Below the pieces are notes generated by a model, which was not told the DNA's origin, made no database searches, and saw only the letters and a program-made list of their open reading frames with translations. From NCBI GenBank assembly GCA_964459325.1, contig CAYWKU010000013.1, positions 26,464 to 90,463 of the forward strand: a DNA stretch of 64,000 nt, given 5' to 3'. Source of the stretch: CAYWKU01 sp964459325 (GTDB lineage: Bacteria; RBG-13-61-14; CAYWKU01). Positions 32,112 through 39,187 of the stretch are shown piece by piece. A program made the translations under genes and the position numbers. Position 1 is the first letter of the stretch. The number at the start of each line of letters is the position of its first letter.

Positions 32112-33002
32112 ATGGTCTCGAAAGTTCTGGTCATATCCAAGCGCAGCGCGTTGGAGCGGGTGCGCGGCAAGAAAAAGAAGCTCGTGGGAGATACCGCGGA
32201 ATCCCTCCGCGCGGAAGCGGGCGAGCATAAGCAAACCGCACGCCTGGTGCGCTCCGCGTTGAATAAACGGGGGATAAGCGTCGAATACGCCCGCCGGAGG
32301 ATTCCTCAAAACCGGACGACGCCCTACACCGGCTACGACCTGGTGATAACGGTGGGCGGCGACGGCACGCTGCTTTACGCTTCCCACCGGATACTCGACA
32401 TCCCGGTGCTGGGGGTGCTTTCTTCCCGCAAGGGCAGCATCGGCGTATTGTGCGGGGCGGACGAGGACAGCTTCGAGGGGATGCTGGATAAAATCCTGGA
32501 AGGCGGGCTGAAAGCTACCGAGCTTCAAAGGCTGAAGGCGCAGATAAACGGTTATCCCGTGCCCACGCCGGTTTTGAATGAAGTGCTTTTTGCCAATGAA
32601 TTCCCCGCCGCGACGGCCCGGTATGAGCTGAAGCGCGGGAAGCGCTCCGAGTTCCAGAAGAGTTCGGGGGTGTGGGTATCCACCGCCGCCGGCAGCACCG
32701 CCGCCATACTGGCCGCAGGGGGCAAGACGCTGCCCATCGGGAGCCGGAAGTTCGCTTTCAAGGTGAGGGAGCCGTTTTTCAGCGAAGGCGGCAGGCATAT
32801 TACAGGCGGCGTGCTGGGACCGGAGGAGACGCTGGTGATAAACTCGACCACGATAAGGGGAGCGGTCTATGTGGACGGGCAGCCTCCGGCTTACAGGGTC
32901 GGTTACAACGGCGAGGTTTCCATCGGCCTGAGCGGGCATCCTTTGAAGATATACGGGTACAATGAAAAAAGACGCAGGGAGATAATTGAGGCCAATTCGT
33001 AG
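32112..33002 (+). CDS. nadK: NAD kinase
   Basis: Phosphorylates NAD to NADP with ATP or polyphosphate. From the ATG at 32112 the protein is 296 residues and starts MVSKVLVISKRSALERVRGKK. The nucleotide motif GGDGTLL follows DLVITV. The NE motif is LNEVLF, and the conserved substrate segment is SSGVWVSTAAGSTAAI, with INSTTIRGAVYVDGQ later. An upstream ATG at 32040 would add 24 residues that do not look conserved, so I prefer 32112; neither has a good ribosome binding site. The insertion-free C-terminus ends IEANS. It precedes a 360-base AT-rich leader region and the small peptide gene. Confidence 0.9.
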   Translation: MVSKVLVISKRSALERVRGKKKKLVGDTAESLRAEAGEHKQTARLVRSALNKRGISVEYARRRIPQNRTTPYTGYDLVITVGGDGTLLYASHRILDIPVLGVLSSRKGSIGVLCGADEDSFEGMLDKILEGGLKATELQRLKAQINGYPVPTPVLNEVLFANEFPAATARYELKRGKRSEFQKSSGVWVSTAAGSTAAILAAGGKTLPIGSRKFAFKVREPFFSEGGRHITGGVLGPEETLVINSTTIRGAVYVDGQPPAYRVGYNGEVSIGLSGHPLKIYGYNEKRRREIIEANS

Positions 33003-33280
33003 CACGATTTATCTAATGCGTGCCAAGATGTCATGTAAAATATATTCCCCCTCCAAAATAATATCAACTTTTTAATCGTAACACGATTTACAAGTAAATC
33101 TTGATTCACGCAATAACTTTTTATGATTGCATTCAGTATTATTCATCAGGCGGCCCTTTGCTTGTAAGTAGCCGTAATAAAAGCATAATTTTATATCACT
33201 CGCTCATCGGTAATAATCCCTGATTGCTCTTCAGACACTACCGGAGGACGCGCCCCTGATTTGTAGCACGATAAGGGCCG

Positions 33281-33303
33281 AAAGCTTGCTACGAAGCAGC
33301 TTT
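33281..33303 (+). promoter_or_regulatory. Leader hairpin upstream of the small peptide gene
   Basis: AAAGC-T-TGC-TACGAA-GCA-GCTTT forms a hairpin followed by ATTATTATCAT, about 60 bases before the peptide ATG. The 33003-33361 gap is AT-rich and otherwise gene-free; it also carries GTAGCACGAT twice (32999-33008 and 33263-33272) and a related TAACACGATTTA near 33079. It could be an attenuator or mRNA-stability element; this is tentative. Confidence 0.35.
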
Positions 33304-33361
33304 ATTATTATCATAATACTCAATCATAAGCGAAGTCACTCAGGGAGGGAGGTGTTACTCG

Positions 33362-33424
33362 ATGAAAATCAGGAAAGTCAAAAAGACCAGCAAGGGTCTG
33401 TGCAAGTGCAAAGATAGCTGTTAA
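33362..33424 (+). CDS. 20-residue Cys-rich peptide, candidate RiPP precursor
   Basis: The ORF reads MKIRKVKKTSKGLCKCKDSC and stops. Evidence that it is translated: GGAGGTG, one of the best ribosome binding sites in the window, lies 7 bases before the ATG, and an intrinsic terminator starts 32 bases after the stop, so the gene looks like its own short transcript. The basic N-terminal 12 residues could be a leader and LCKCKDSC a core with three cysteines. Downstream on the same strand are a Cys-rich protein and a PqqD-like/radical SAM/SPASM enzyme, the typical company of modified peptides. The alternative is a cysteine-sensing leader peptide for transcription attenuation. Function is inferred, not shown. 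Confidence 0.65.
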   Translation: MKIRKVKKTSKGLCKCKDSC

Positions 33425-33456
33425 GCAACCCGAGACCATAATACTTAAAATAACGA

Positions 33457-33480
33457 AGCGGCCCTCTCCGGGCCGCTTTT
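33457..33480 (+). terminator. Intrinsic terminator after the small peptide gene
   Basis: AGCGGCCC-TCTCC-GGGCCGCT is a perfect eight-base-pair stem with a T-run (TTTTATTTT) directly after it. It would end the transcript carrying the 20-codon gene or act as an attenuator for genes further downstream. Confidence 0.85.
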
Positions 33481-33590
33481 ATTTTGGGCTCCGAATGGTG
33501 CTCCCGGTTCCATTTTGCGTTGTCATAACTTTCTGAGAGTTGTCCGACATGAGTCTCGGGCTACCATGATGTTTTTCGGTGATTACGCGA

Positions 33591-33665
33591 ATGGTAGGCC
33601 CGGCACTCCTGCCGGGCATTTTTTGAGCGGTGAAGTTGCACGACAAGAGTGTCGCGCCTACCATT
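33591..33665. repeat. Inverted-repeat-bounded repeat element with two hairpins
   Basis: ATGGTAGG at 33591 and CCTACCAT at 33658 are inverted ends. Inside are CCCGGCA-CTCC-TGCCGGG-CATTTTT (33596-33624, shared with 31727-31754) and CGACA-AGAG-TGTCG. The element occupies most of the gap between the peptide terminator and the 120-residue protein gene. Confidence 0.65.
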
Positions 33666-33726
33666 GCAGACGGAAGTGTCGGACTAACCGGTCGTCTCTT
33701 CATGGTAAGGTTTAGAGGTCGCTGCG

Positions 33727-34089
33727 ATGCCCGCTGATTGGATAATAAAGGATGTATGCTCCCCGGCTTGCGTATGGCACAAGCCCGGCGAGAAGGAGGA
33801 GATGGCCTGCCGCGCGGTGCGGATAATCGAAACCTTCGGCCAGGGCAACCTGCCGCCTGCCTTCAAAGGTGAAGAGAACAGCTTCGCAAACTTTAATGAT
33901 GAGCTGCTGTTCGAGCTGGTGTGCCGCGATTGCGAGTTCAGGCCGGACGGTTGCGACTTCCGCGACCCGGAAGTTACGAAACCCGCCACCCCCTGCGGCG
34001 GCTACGTTCACCTGGACATCCTGCTTGCTGACGGCATGATTACCGAAGAGAAGCTCAGGGAAGTTATCGAATCCGTGGACAACTCGTAA
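33727..34089 (+). CDS. Cys-rich 120-residue protein coupled to a radical SAM/SPASM enzyme
   Basis: The protein has seven cysteines at positions 11, 15, 28, 66, 69, 76 and 90: CSPAC near the N-terminus, then VCRDCEFRPDGCDFRDP and ATPCGGYVHLDILLADGMIT. The CX2CX6C...CGG block looks metal- or Fe-S-binding. It resembles small Cys-rich proteins that I recall beside radical SAM/SPASM peptide-modifying enzymes, but I cannot name the family with certainty. AGAGGT lies 7 bases before the ATG. The stop overlaps the start of the radical SAM gene by one base (TAATG), so the two are co-translated and probably act together. It may be an electron carrier, a chaperone or a substrate itself. Confidence 0.8.
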   Translation: MPADWIIKDVCSPACVWHKPGEKEEMACRAVRIIETFGQGNLPPAFKGEENSFANFNDELLFELVCRDCEFRPDGCDFRDPEVTKPATPCGGYVHLDILLADGMITEEKLREVIESVDNS

Positions 34090-35258
34090 TGCCCTCGCGC
34101 CGCTATACGCCTGAAAACTATCTCCGGCTGGCTCCCGATGTTTCGATAAAGGCCCTGGAGGCGCTTTACCTTTACGATGCCCGCTCGGACGAGCTCTACG
34201 AGATAAACGACGAGGCGCTGGATTTCCTTACCGCCTGCGACGGGGCCAATCGGGCGGGGGATTTGTGTTTCGACGAGGAGTTTCTCGGCTACTGCCTCGA
34301 AGAGGGTCTGATTGAGGGGTTGGACGAGCCCGCTCCGCGAATGGTCAATGTCTACCGAGCGCCCGTGCCCAGCCTGCGCTACCTGGAGATGCAGCTTACT
34401 CACCGCTGTAACAAGCGGTGCGCTCATTGCTACATCGGCCCGTCCCGTCCGTCGGATATGAGTGTGGATGCGGCCCTGGAGGCAATGGGGCAATTCGAGA
34501 AGATGGGCGGGTTGAGGGTCATGCTGTCCGGCGGCGAGCCGCTGATGCACCCGCAGTGGGAGCTTATCAATTCGGAAGTGAGCCGGTTTGAAATCAGGCG
34601 GGTGCTTTTGAGCAACGGGGAGCTGTTGACCCCGGAGGTGGTCTCGCGACTCGCGATGCACGAGGTGCAGGTCAGCATCGACGGCATGGAAGCGGGCCAC
34701 GACGCCATACGGGGCAGGGGAAGTTGGAAAAAGGCGGTGGAAGGCGCACAGAACGCTATCGAAGTCGGGATGCAGGTATCCGTGGCCACGATGGCGCACC
34801 GATACAACCTTGACGAGTTCGACGAAATGACCCGTTTCTTCAGCAATCTCGGCGTGATAGAGTGGGGCATAGACGTGCCGTGCGTTGCGGGCAACTTATC
34901 CGAGCATCCCGATTTCGCGGCGCCATTGGAAGACGCCGCGCCCAAACTGGGCTACGCGGTCGGCGGCAGTTATCACGGCGGTGGGGAAGGGTACGCCTGC
35001 GGGCTGCACCTGGCCACCCTCACGCCGGAAGGAAAGCTGCTCAAATGCGGCTTCTACACCGAGGAGCCTCTCGGGTGCCTGGAGGAGGGGCTGGAGACGG
35101 CATGGAGCCGCACCCGGCCTATTCGGTTGTCCGAGCTGGAATGCTCGGGGTGCGCTTATTTGGAGAAGTGCTCCGGCGGTTGCCGGTTCCGGGCGCCTTC
35201 GCCGACGGCCCCCGACCCGGTGATGTGCAGGTGGCTGGGAGTTGATACCGGCCGGTAG
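34089..35258 (+). CDS. Radical SAM/SPASM peptide-modifying enzyme with N-terminal PqqD-like domain
   Basis: A 389-residue enzyme. Residues about 10-80 (LRLAPDVSIKALEALYLYDA...YEINDEALDFLTACDG) resemble a PqqD-type RiPP recognition element. The radical SAM cluster is CNKRCAHC (Cys107, Cys111, Cys114) with SGGEPLMHP for SAM binding. The C-terminal SPASM region carries auxiliary-cluster cysteines: GYACGLHLATLTPEGKLLKCGFY, then CSGCAYLEKCSGGCRFR and VMCRW. This architecture is that of enzymes that cross-link or oxidise ribosomal peptides. It is co-translated with the Cys-rich 120-residue protein, and the candidate precursor peptide lies 0.7 kb upstream. Substrate assignment is inference. Confidence 0.93.
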   Translation: MPSRRYTPENYLRLAPDVSIKALEALYLYDARSDELYEINDEALDFLTACDGANRAGDLCFDEEFLGYCLEEGLIEGLDEPAPRMVNVYRAPVPSLRYLEMQLTHRCNKRCAHCYIGPSRPSDMSVDAALEAMGQFEKMGGLRVMLSGGEPLMHPQWELINSEVSRFEIRRVLLSNGELLTPEVVSRLAMHEVQVSIDGMEAGHDAIRGRGSWKKAVEGAQNAIEVGMQVSVATMAHRYNLDEFDEMTRFFSNLGVIEWGIDVPCVAGNLSEHPDFAAPLEDAAPKLGYAVGGSYHGGGEGYACGLHLATLTPEGKLLKCGFYTEEPLGCLEEGLETAWSRTRPIRLSELECSGCAYLEKCSGGCRFRAPSPTAPDPVMCRWLGVDTGR

Positions 35259-35280
35259 GCGGCGGCGTTTCCCTTGCCCG

Positions 35281-35314
35281 TACGTCCGGGTTGTCCGTCA
35301 GGACAACAAGAAAC
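35281..35314 (-). repeat. Exact inverted copy of the 34-base repeat at 1369-1402
   Basis: On the minus strand this is identical, base for base, to the first 34 bases of the composite repeat at 1369, including the GTTGTCC...GGACAAC hairpin, but the second hairpin is cut short. It opens the repeat-filled gap 35259-35691, in which I see no gene. Confidence 0.9.
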
Positions 35315-35443
35315 AATGGCCGAATGGCTCGGACGGGCTGAACAAACAGCTTGGGTAGAATGGTAACCCAGACTTCAGTGTGGGCCTCGCCCGTAAGGCT
35401 CCTGCCGGGGGTAGCGCATGCTGTGGGTATTTTGGAAACTCGT

Positions 35444-35463
35444 CCCCGGGTTGAAGCCCGGGG
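35444..35463. repeat. Hairpin repeat CCCCGGG-TTGAAG-CCCGGGG
   Basis: Seven-base perfect arms with a six-base loop. It is one unit of the palindrome array upstream of the citramalate synthase gene. Confidence 0.65.
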
Positions 35464-35475
35464 TTTCAGAATAAG

Positions 35476-35507
35476 GTTAGACAAGGGGTTTAAACCCCTT
35501 GTCTAAC
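35476..35507. repeat. Perfect 32-base palindrome around GGGGTTTAAACCCC
   Basis: GTTAGACAAGGGGTTT is followed directly by its reverse complement. It has the same layout as the 24-base palindrome at 21002-21025 (GACAA-GGG-TTAA-CCC-TTGTC with compensating changes). It lies in the gap between the radical SAM/SPASM gene and the citramalate synthase gene. Confidence 0.85.
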
Positions 35508-35518
35508 GCCCCTCGGGT

Positions 35519-35593
35519 GCCGAAGGCGCAGGGGAAGTTGTTTCCCGTGCTCTCCGAGCACCCACACAAGCGAGTTGTGTGGGCTATCAACTT
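35519..35593 (+). repeat. Composite intergenic repeat (CACACAAG module), copy R2
   Basis: It reads GCCGAAGGCGCAG, then GTTTCCC, hairpin GTGCTC-TCC-GAGCAC, hairpin CCCACACAAGCGAGTTGTGTGGG, and GCTATCAACTT. Compared with copy R1 (20086-20204), the first hairpin differs in sequence on both arms together, so pairing is preserved while the flanks are identical. Confidence 0.85.
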
Positions 35594-35691
35594 GTGTAAC
35601 AGGCGTTTAACCCCTCGTACCCCCGGGTGTTTGAACAAAGGTCGTGTTGATGCAATAATATTAAGTCAATCATCATATAAGGCGAGACCAA

Positions 35692-37308
35692 ATGAAAAAG
35701 GTGGAAATTTACGACACGACCTTACGCGACGGGGCGCAATCCGAGGATGTAAGTTTCAGCGTCGAGGACAAGCTGCGAATCAGCCGCTATCTCGACGACC
35801 TCGGCATCGCCTGGATAGAAGGCGGCTGGCCGGGAGCAAACCCCAAGGATAAGGACTTTTTCCGGGCGGCAAGGAAGGAAAAATTCCGTCACGCCGGGTT
35901 GGTGGCTTTCGGATTTACCCGCCGCTCGGATGAAACATGCTCCCGCGCCCGTAACATACAGGACCTTCTGAAATCGGAAGCCCCGGCGGCAGCGATAGTG
36001 GGCAAGGCGTGGGACTTTCACGTGACCCACGCCCTGAAAACCACGACGAGCGAGCACCTGGACGCCATTAACGACACAATCGCTTACCTGAGAAAGAAGC
36101 TCGACCGGGTAATTTTCGACGCAGAGCATTTCTTCGACGGGTGGGCTGAAAACGAAGAATACGCCCGCGCGGCTTTGCAGGCCGCCTCCGAGACGGGGGC
36201 CGACTGCATCTGCCTGTGCGACACAAACGGCGGCAGTATGCCGGAGGATATAGCGCGAATTACACGCGAGGTTGTTGCGTCGTTCGACGTGCCGATTGGG
36301 ATACATTGCCATAACGACTCGGGCACCGCGGTAGCTTCTTCGCTGGCCGCCGTCCGGGAAGGCGCCCGCCAGGTGCAGGGCACAATAAACGGCCTCGGCG
36401 AAAGGTGCGGCAACGCCGATTTGTGCTCGATAATCCCAAATCTCCAGGCCAAGATGGGATACCGGTGCATACCGTCGGGGAACCTAGGAAAGCTGAGGGA
36501 CATCTCCCGGTTCGTCTACGAAATGGCCAACCTGCTGCCTCCCAAGCATCAGCCCTTCGTCGGCGACAGCGCTTTCGCTCACAAGGGCGGAATCCACGTC
36601 AGCGCGGTGAAGAAACAGGCGCGCACATACGAGCACATGGACCCCGCGATGGTGGGTAACGTGAGAAGGATACTCATCAGCGACCAGGCCGGGCGGAGCA
36701 ATATCGAGGACAGGGCGGCCCAGTACGGGTTGAAAATCGACCGGCGCGACCCCAAGTCCCGGGCGATACTCGACCAGCTTAAAGAGATGGAGAACCGGGG
36801 TTATCACTTCGAGGCCGCCGAGGCCAGCTTCGAGTTACTTATGATGAACGCTTTCGGCAAGCGCAAGCGGTTTTTCGACCTGCGCGGCTTCAGGGTGATA
36901 GACGAAAAGAGGGCGGGGGAGGAGGAGCCGTACGTGGAGGCCACCATCATGGTGGAAGTGCCCGGGCTGGGCATAGCTCACACCGCCGCTATCGGCAACG
37001 GCCCGGTGAACGCGCTGGACAACGCCCTGAGAAAAGCCCTGGAGAGGTTTTATCCATCCCTGAAGGAAGTGTCGCTGGTGGACTACAAGGTGCGGGTGTT
37101 ACCCGCCGGCTCGGGCACGGGGAGCGTGGTGCGGGTTTTGATAGAATCGACCGACGGGGCGGACAAGTGGGGCACGGTGGGGGTGAGCGAGAATATTATC
37201 GAGGCGAGCTACGAGGCGCTGGTGGATTCGGTGGATTACAAGCTATACAAGGACAAAAAGGCCTCCCGAAAGGGCAAAAAGGGCCGCACCGGGAAAAAGA
37301 AATCCTGA
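35692..37308 (+). CDS. cimA: Citramalate synthase
   Basis: A 538-residue enzyme of the isopropylmalate/citramalate synthase family that condenses pyruvate with acetyl-CoA, the first step of a threonine-independent isoleucine route. The start KKVEIYDTTLRDGAQSEDVS carries the metal-binding aspartate and the RDGAQ motif. EGGWPGANPKDKDFF and KAWDFHVTHAL are typical of the CimA (long) subfamily rather than LeuA. GIHCHNDSGTAVASSLAAV provides further metal ligands. The C-terminal regulatory domain (about residues 400-520) is complete, implying isoleucine feedback control. The tail is Lys/Arg-rich. No other branched-chain genes are next to it. Confidence 0.93.
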   Translation: MKKVEIYDTTLRDGAQSEDVSFSVEDKLRISRYLDDLGIAWIEGGWPGANPKDKDFFRAARKEKFRHAGLVAFGFTRRSDETCSRARNIQDLLKSEAPAAAIVGKAWDFHVTHALKTTTSEHLDAINDTIAYLRKKLDRVIFDAEHFFDGWAENEEYARAALQAASETGADCICLCDTNGGSMPEDIARITREVVASFDVPIGIHCHNDSGTAVASSLAAVREGARQVQGTINGLGERCGNADLCSIIPNLQAKMGYRCIPSGNLGKLRDISRFVYEMANLLPPKHQPFVGDSAFAHKGGIHVSAVKKQARTYEHMDPAMVGNVRRILISDQAGRSNIEDRAAQYGLKIDRRDPKSRAILDQLKEMENRGYHFEAAEASFELLMMNAFGKRKRFFDLRGFRVIDEKRAGEEEPYVEATIMVEVPGLGIAHTAAIGNGPVNALDNALRKALERFYPSLKEVSLVDYKVRVLPAGSGTGSVVRVLIESTDGADKWGTVGVSENIIEASYEALVDSVDYKLYKDKKASRKGKKGRTGKKKS

Positions 37309-37352
37309 TTAAGTTTTTCGATGATATTTGCGGCCCGCCGATAACCTTATTA

Positions 37353-37892
37353 TTAGTCGAGGTCGCGCTTGCCCATTCGAGTGCCTATGACGGAAGCAAT
37401 TATCCCGGCCAGGAAAAACAATGTACTCAGCGGTAAGAAGGGCCGGTAATCGAAGGGCACTTTTTTTATTACCATATCCCCGCCGAGCATCTGGTCGGGG
37501 GTGGTGACGTTTACATTGAACACATATTCCCCGGCTTTTCCCACGTCCAGCGGAATGTGCCAGAATTCATGTCCCTTGCCCTTCCAGTCCGGTATTTGTG
37601 GCGATTGGACCTCCACCTCGACTTTCAAATCCTTTATTCCGATTCCCTGCCGGAAACCCGGTTTGTGCCAGGTAATTTCCGGGGCAATCATGTACTTTGC
37701 CTTTTCGAGCTTCACTTGCCCCACTTCAAAAGCCGCTTTCCAGTTGTCTTCATCTGAATAGAAGGTTTTTTGAGAGACCACGTCGCTGTTCCATTGCCCC
37801 CACAAGTGTATGGCAATCAACAGCACCCCGACGCCGGCGATATATTTTGCGAACTTCAGGTAGTCCGTGAAGGATTTTTTCGGAGACTTCAT
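37353..37892 (-). CDS. Membrane-anchored protein of unknown function with extracytoplasmic domain
   Basis: A 179-residue protein with a transmembrane segment near each end: residues about 14-32 (AKYIAGVGVLLIAIHLWGQW) and about 151-169 (FLPLSTLFFLAGIIASVIGT). The roughly 110 residues between them should lie outside the cytoplasm. I recognise no family. The ATG at 37892 is chosen because GGAGG stands 6 bases upstream; a longer GTG version (37913) would put that site inside the gene. It converges on the citramalate synthase gene and is followed by no obvious terminator. Confidence 0.75.
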   Translation of the reverse strand: MKSPKKSFTDYLKFAKYIAGVGVLLIAIHLWGQWNSDVVSQKTFYSDEDNWKAAFEVGQVKLEKAKYMIAPEITWHKPGFRQGIGIKDLKVEVEVQSPQIPDWKGKGHEFWHIPLDVGKAGEYVFNVNVTTPDQMLGGDMVIKKVPFDYRPFLPLSTLFFLAGIIASVIGTRMGKRDLD

Positions 37893-37979
37893 AGCGCCCT
37901 CCTTAAAACTCACTGGAAAATAAAGTTGAATTTAGCTTAATGGATGAGATTATTTTTGCAATGGTAATTCGGTGAAATG

Positions 37980-38010
37980 AAAAAAAGGCGCCTCGGGAGG
38001 GCTCCTGCGC
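37980..38010 (-). terminator. Probable intrinsic terminator of tRNA-Leu
   Basis: On the minus strand a GC-rich stem-loop (GCGC-A-GGAG-CC-CTCC-CGAG-GCGC) is followed by CTTTTTTTC, starting a few bases after the 3' end of the tRNA. The stem contains internal mismatches, but the seven-T run is convincing. Confidence 0.6.
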
Positions 38011-38016
38011 TAATAG

Positions 38017-38102
38017 TGCCGGAGGTCGGATTCGAACCGACACGAACCTTGCGGCCCGCGGGATTTTGAGTCCCGTGCGTCTACCAGTTCCGCCACTCCG
38101 GC
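38017..38102 (-). tRNA. tRNA-Leu (anticodon CAA)
   Basis: An 86-base class II tRNA. Acceptor GCCGGAG pairs with CTCCGGC. The anticodon loop is CTCAAAA between CGGGA and TCCCG, giving CAA, which reads UUG. A long variable arm follows, and the T arm is GTCGG-TTCGAAT-CCGAC. CCA is not encoded. The 5' half plus eight upstream bases is repeated exactly at 39188-39227. Confidence 0.96.
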
Positions 38103-38165
38103 TTCCCTTTATTTTCAGTAGTTTAGCACGTTTTATGTAAATCTCAATCGGGATTTGTTACAAAT

Positions 38166-38359
38166 TTTTCCAAGATTCCCGCTTAGTGATTCGAATATTC
38201 CCTGTAAGGGTATCACCTTGACCGCAGGGGGGCTGGGGGTAACAAGAAGACCGGAGCTCGGCTATCACATTTGGGGTGACGAGCATGTTTTCGGTAAACC
38301 CCCGGGAGCGGTCAAGGTGAGAAACATGCAGGTCCCATTATCCGGGAATCTTGGCAAAA
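38166..38359. ncRNA. Large multi-stem fold-back element, candidate structured RNA or mini-element
   Basis: Six nested stems can be paired by hand. They are 38170-38181 with 38343-38354 (12 bp, CCAAGATTCCCG); 38213-38225 with 38308-38320 (13 bp, TCACCTTGACCGC); 38233-38240 with 38298-38305 (8 bp, one G-U); 38250-38253 with 38292-38295 (4 bp); 38256-38260 with 38280-38284 (5 bp); and 38265-38268 with 38276-38279 (4 bp). A large internal loop (31 and 22 bases) separates the first two stems, a layout reminiscent of 6S RNA, although I could not match 6S consensus bases. The 38111-38446 gap holds no credible gene. The strand is undetermined. Confidence 0.5.
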
Positions 38360-38446
38360 TTTTCCCATTTGACAGTTTATGGTAAAAAAAACGCTACTTT
38401 ATCGAGTTAAATATTAAGGTAAGGAAAGGAAAGCATGACGCTTCAT

Positions 38447-38671
38447 TTATGCGGCGAAGCGGATGATTTCAACCTCGGCGCCGTCCTCGACTGCACGTTC
38501 CGCTCTTTTGAGAAGCTTGGCGGTAATCTCTTCGGAAAGGTAATATTCACCACAATTTTCGCACACTTGCGCCGGAACATCCTTAAAAACCACGGTGGTT
38601 TCGCCCCGCTGTAATGTCACCGTCGCTTTGCCCGGCTTTGTTTCCCCGTTTTTGCAGATTAAGCATCTCAT
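38447..38671 (-). CDS. YgiT-type zinc finger protein (MqsA-like antitoxin)
   Basis: A 74-residue protein starting MRCLICKNGETKPGKATVTL with a second CX2C in CENCGEYYLSEE, the two halves of a YgiT/MqsA-type zinc finger. No helix-turn-helix domain follows, so this is the short form. I chose the ATG at 38671, which overlaps the stop of the upstream DUF4258 gene by four bases and has AGAGGA 8 bases upstream. Pairs of a DUF4258 protein and a YgiT finger are widely annotated as toxin-antitoxin systems. The pair lies inside the islet bounded by tRNA-Leu fragments. Confidence 0.85.
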   Translation of the reverse strand: MRCLICKNGETKPGKATVTLQRGETTVVFKDVPAQVCENCGEYYLSEEITAKLLKRAERAVEDGAEVEIIRFAA

Positions 38672-38955
38672 TTTGCTTTCCTCTTCTTGAAATCCGACTC
38701 CCATAACTCCGGATTGGGATTATATACCGTTATAATATAGCATTTCCCTGTATCGTTATCGAATGCGGCCACTACGTGTAGCGGTTTATCGTCTACTTCT
38801 CCCAATATGAGACTACTTGGATAAGGATTATCATCGGGATAATTTTCGACTACTTCCCCTTGCCGGATTACCGAAATAATTTCTTTCTCATCAATCTTTC
38901 TCTCAAACATGCGTTGTATGGCGTGCCCGGTAAAAAAGAACTTTTCAATTTCCAT
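38668..38955 (-). CDS. DUF4258 protein, probable toxin partner of the YgiT finger
   Basis: A 95-residue protein with the DUF4258 pattern: FTGHAIQRMFERKIDEKEIISVIRQGEVVENYPDD, then SSLILGEVDDKPLHVVAAFDNDTGKCYIITVY. This fold is related to RelE/BrnT-like ribonucleases; the His in GHAIQRM and the Arg in MFER are candidate functional residues, but I have not verified catalysis. It is encoded first and the zinc-finger gene follows with a four-base overlap. Toxicity is inferred from pairing. Confidence 0.82.
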   Translation of the reverse strand: MEIEKFFFTGHAIQRMFERKIDEKEIISVIRQGEVVENYPDDNPYPSSLILGEVDDKPLHVVAAFDNDTGKCYIITVYNPNPELWESDFKKRKAK

Positions 38956-39046
38956 TACTTAGTTCCTGTCGCGAAACGGGCTTAGGATGCATTCGGGCTT
39001 GAATTTGGAGTGCGGCGGTTTAACGCCGCTTTTCTTCAGGGCGGCC

Positions 39047-39071
39047 CTGACAGGTCGTATGACTCGACGGC
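39047..39071 (+). repeat. Dispersed repeat CTGACAGGTCG(C/T)ATGACT, copy 2
   Basis: The partner of 1824-1848 with two differences. It is embedded in a longer repeat region, about 39008-39150, that includes GCGGCG-GTTTAA-CGCCGC, GGAGTGCG...CGCACTCC as outer inverted repeats, and GGCTGTG-TCAAG-CCACAGCC. It fills the gap 38956-39313 together with the tRNA fragment; the minus-strand ORF there is a false product. Confidence 0.7.
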
Positions 39072-39187
39072 CAACAATGGCGGCTGTGTCAAGCCACAGC
39101 CGTGGAAAGCGGTGTCGAGCCACCGCACTCCAAAACCGTGTCTCACCGCCCGAAAAATCGATTTCGCGACAGGAACTACTTAATCTT

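Noticed and set aside
38155..38385. 76-codon plus-strand ORF
   Set aside because: It covers the fold-back element; no ribosome binding site and no protein-like composition.
38434..38621. Plus-strand ORF with a good AAGGAAAGGA ribosome binding site
   Set aside because: It is antisense to the YgiT zinc-finger gene, whose CX2C pairs and coupling to the DUF4258 gene are clear.
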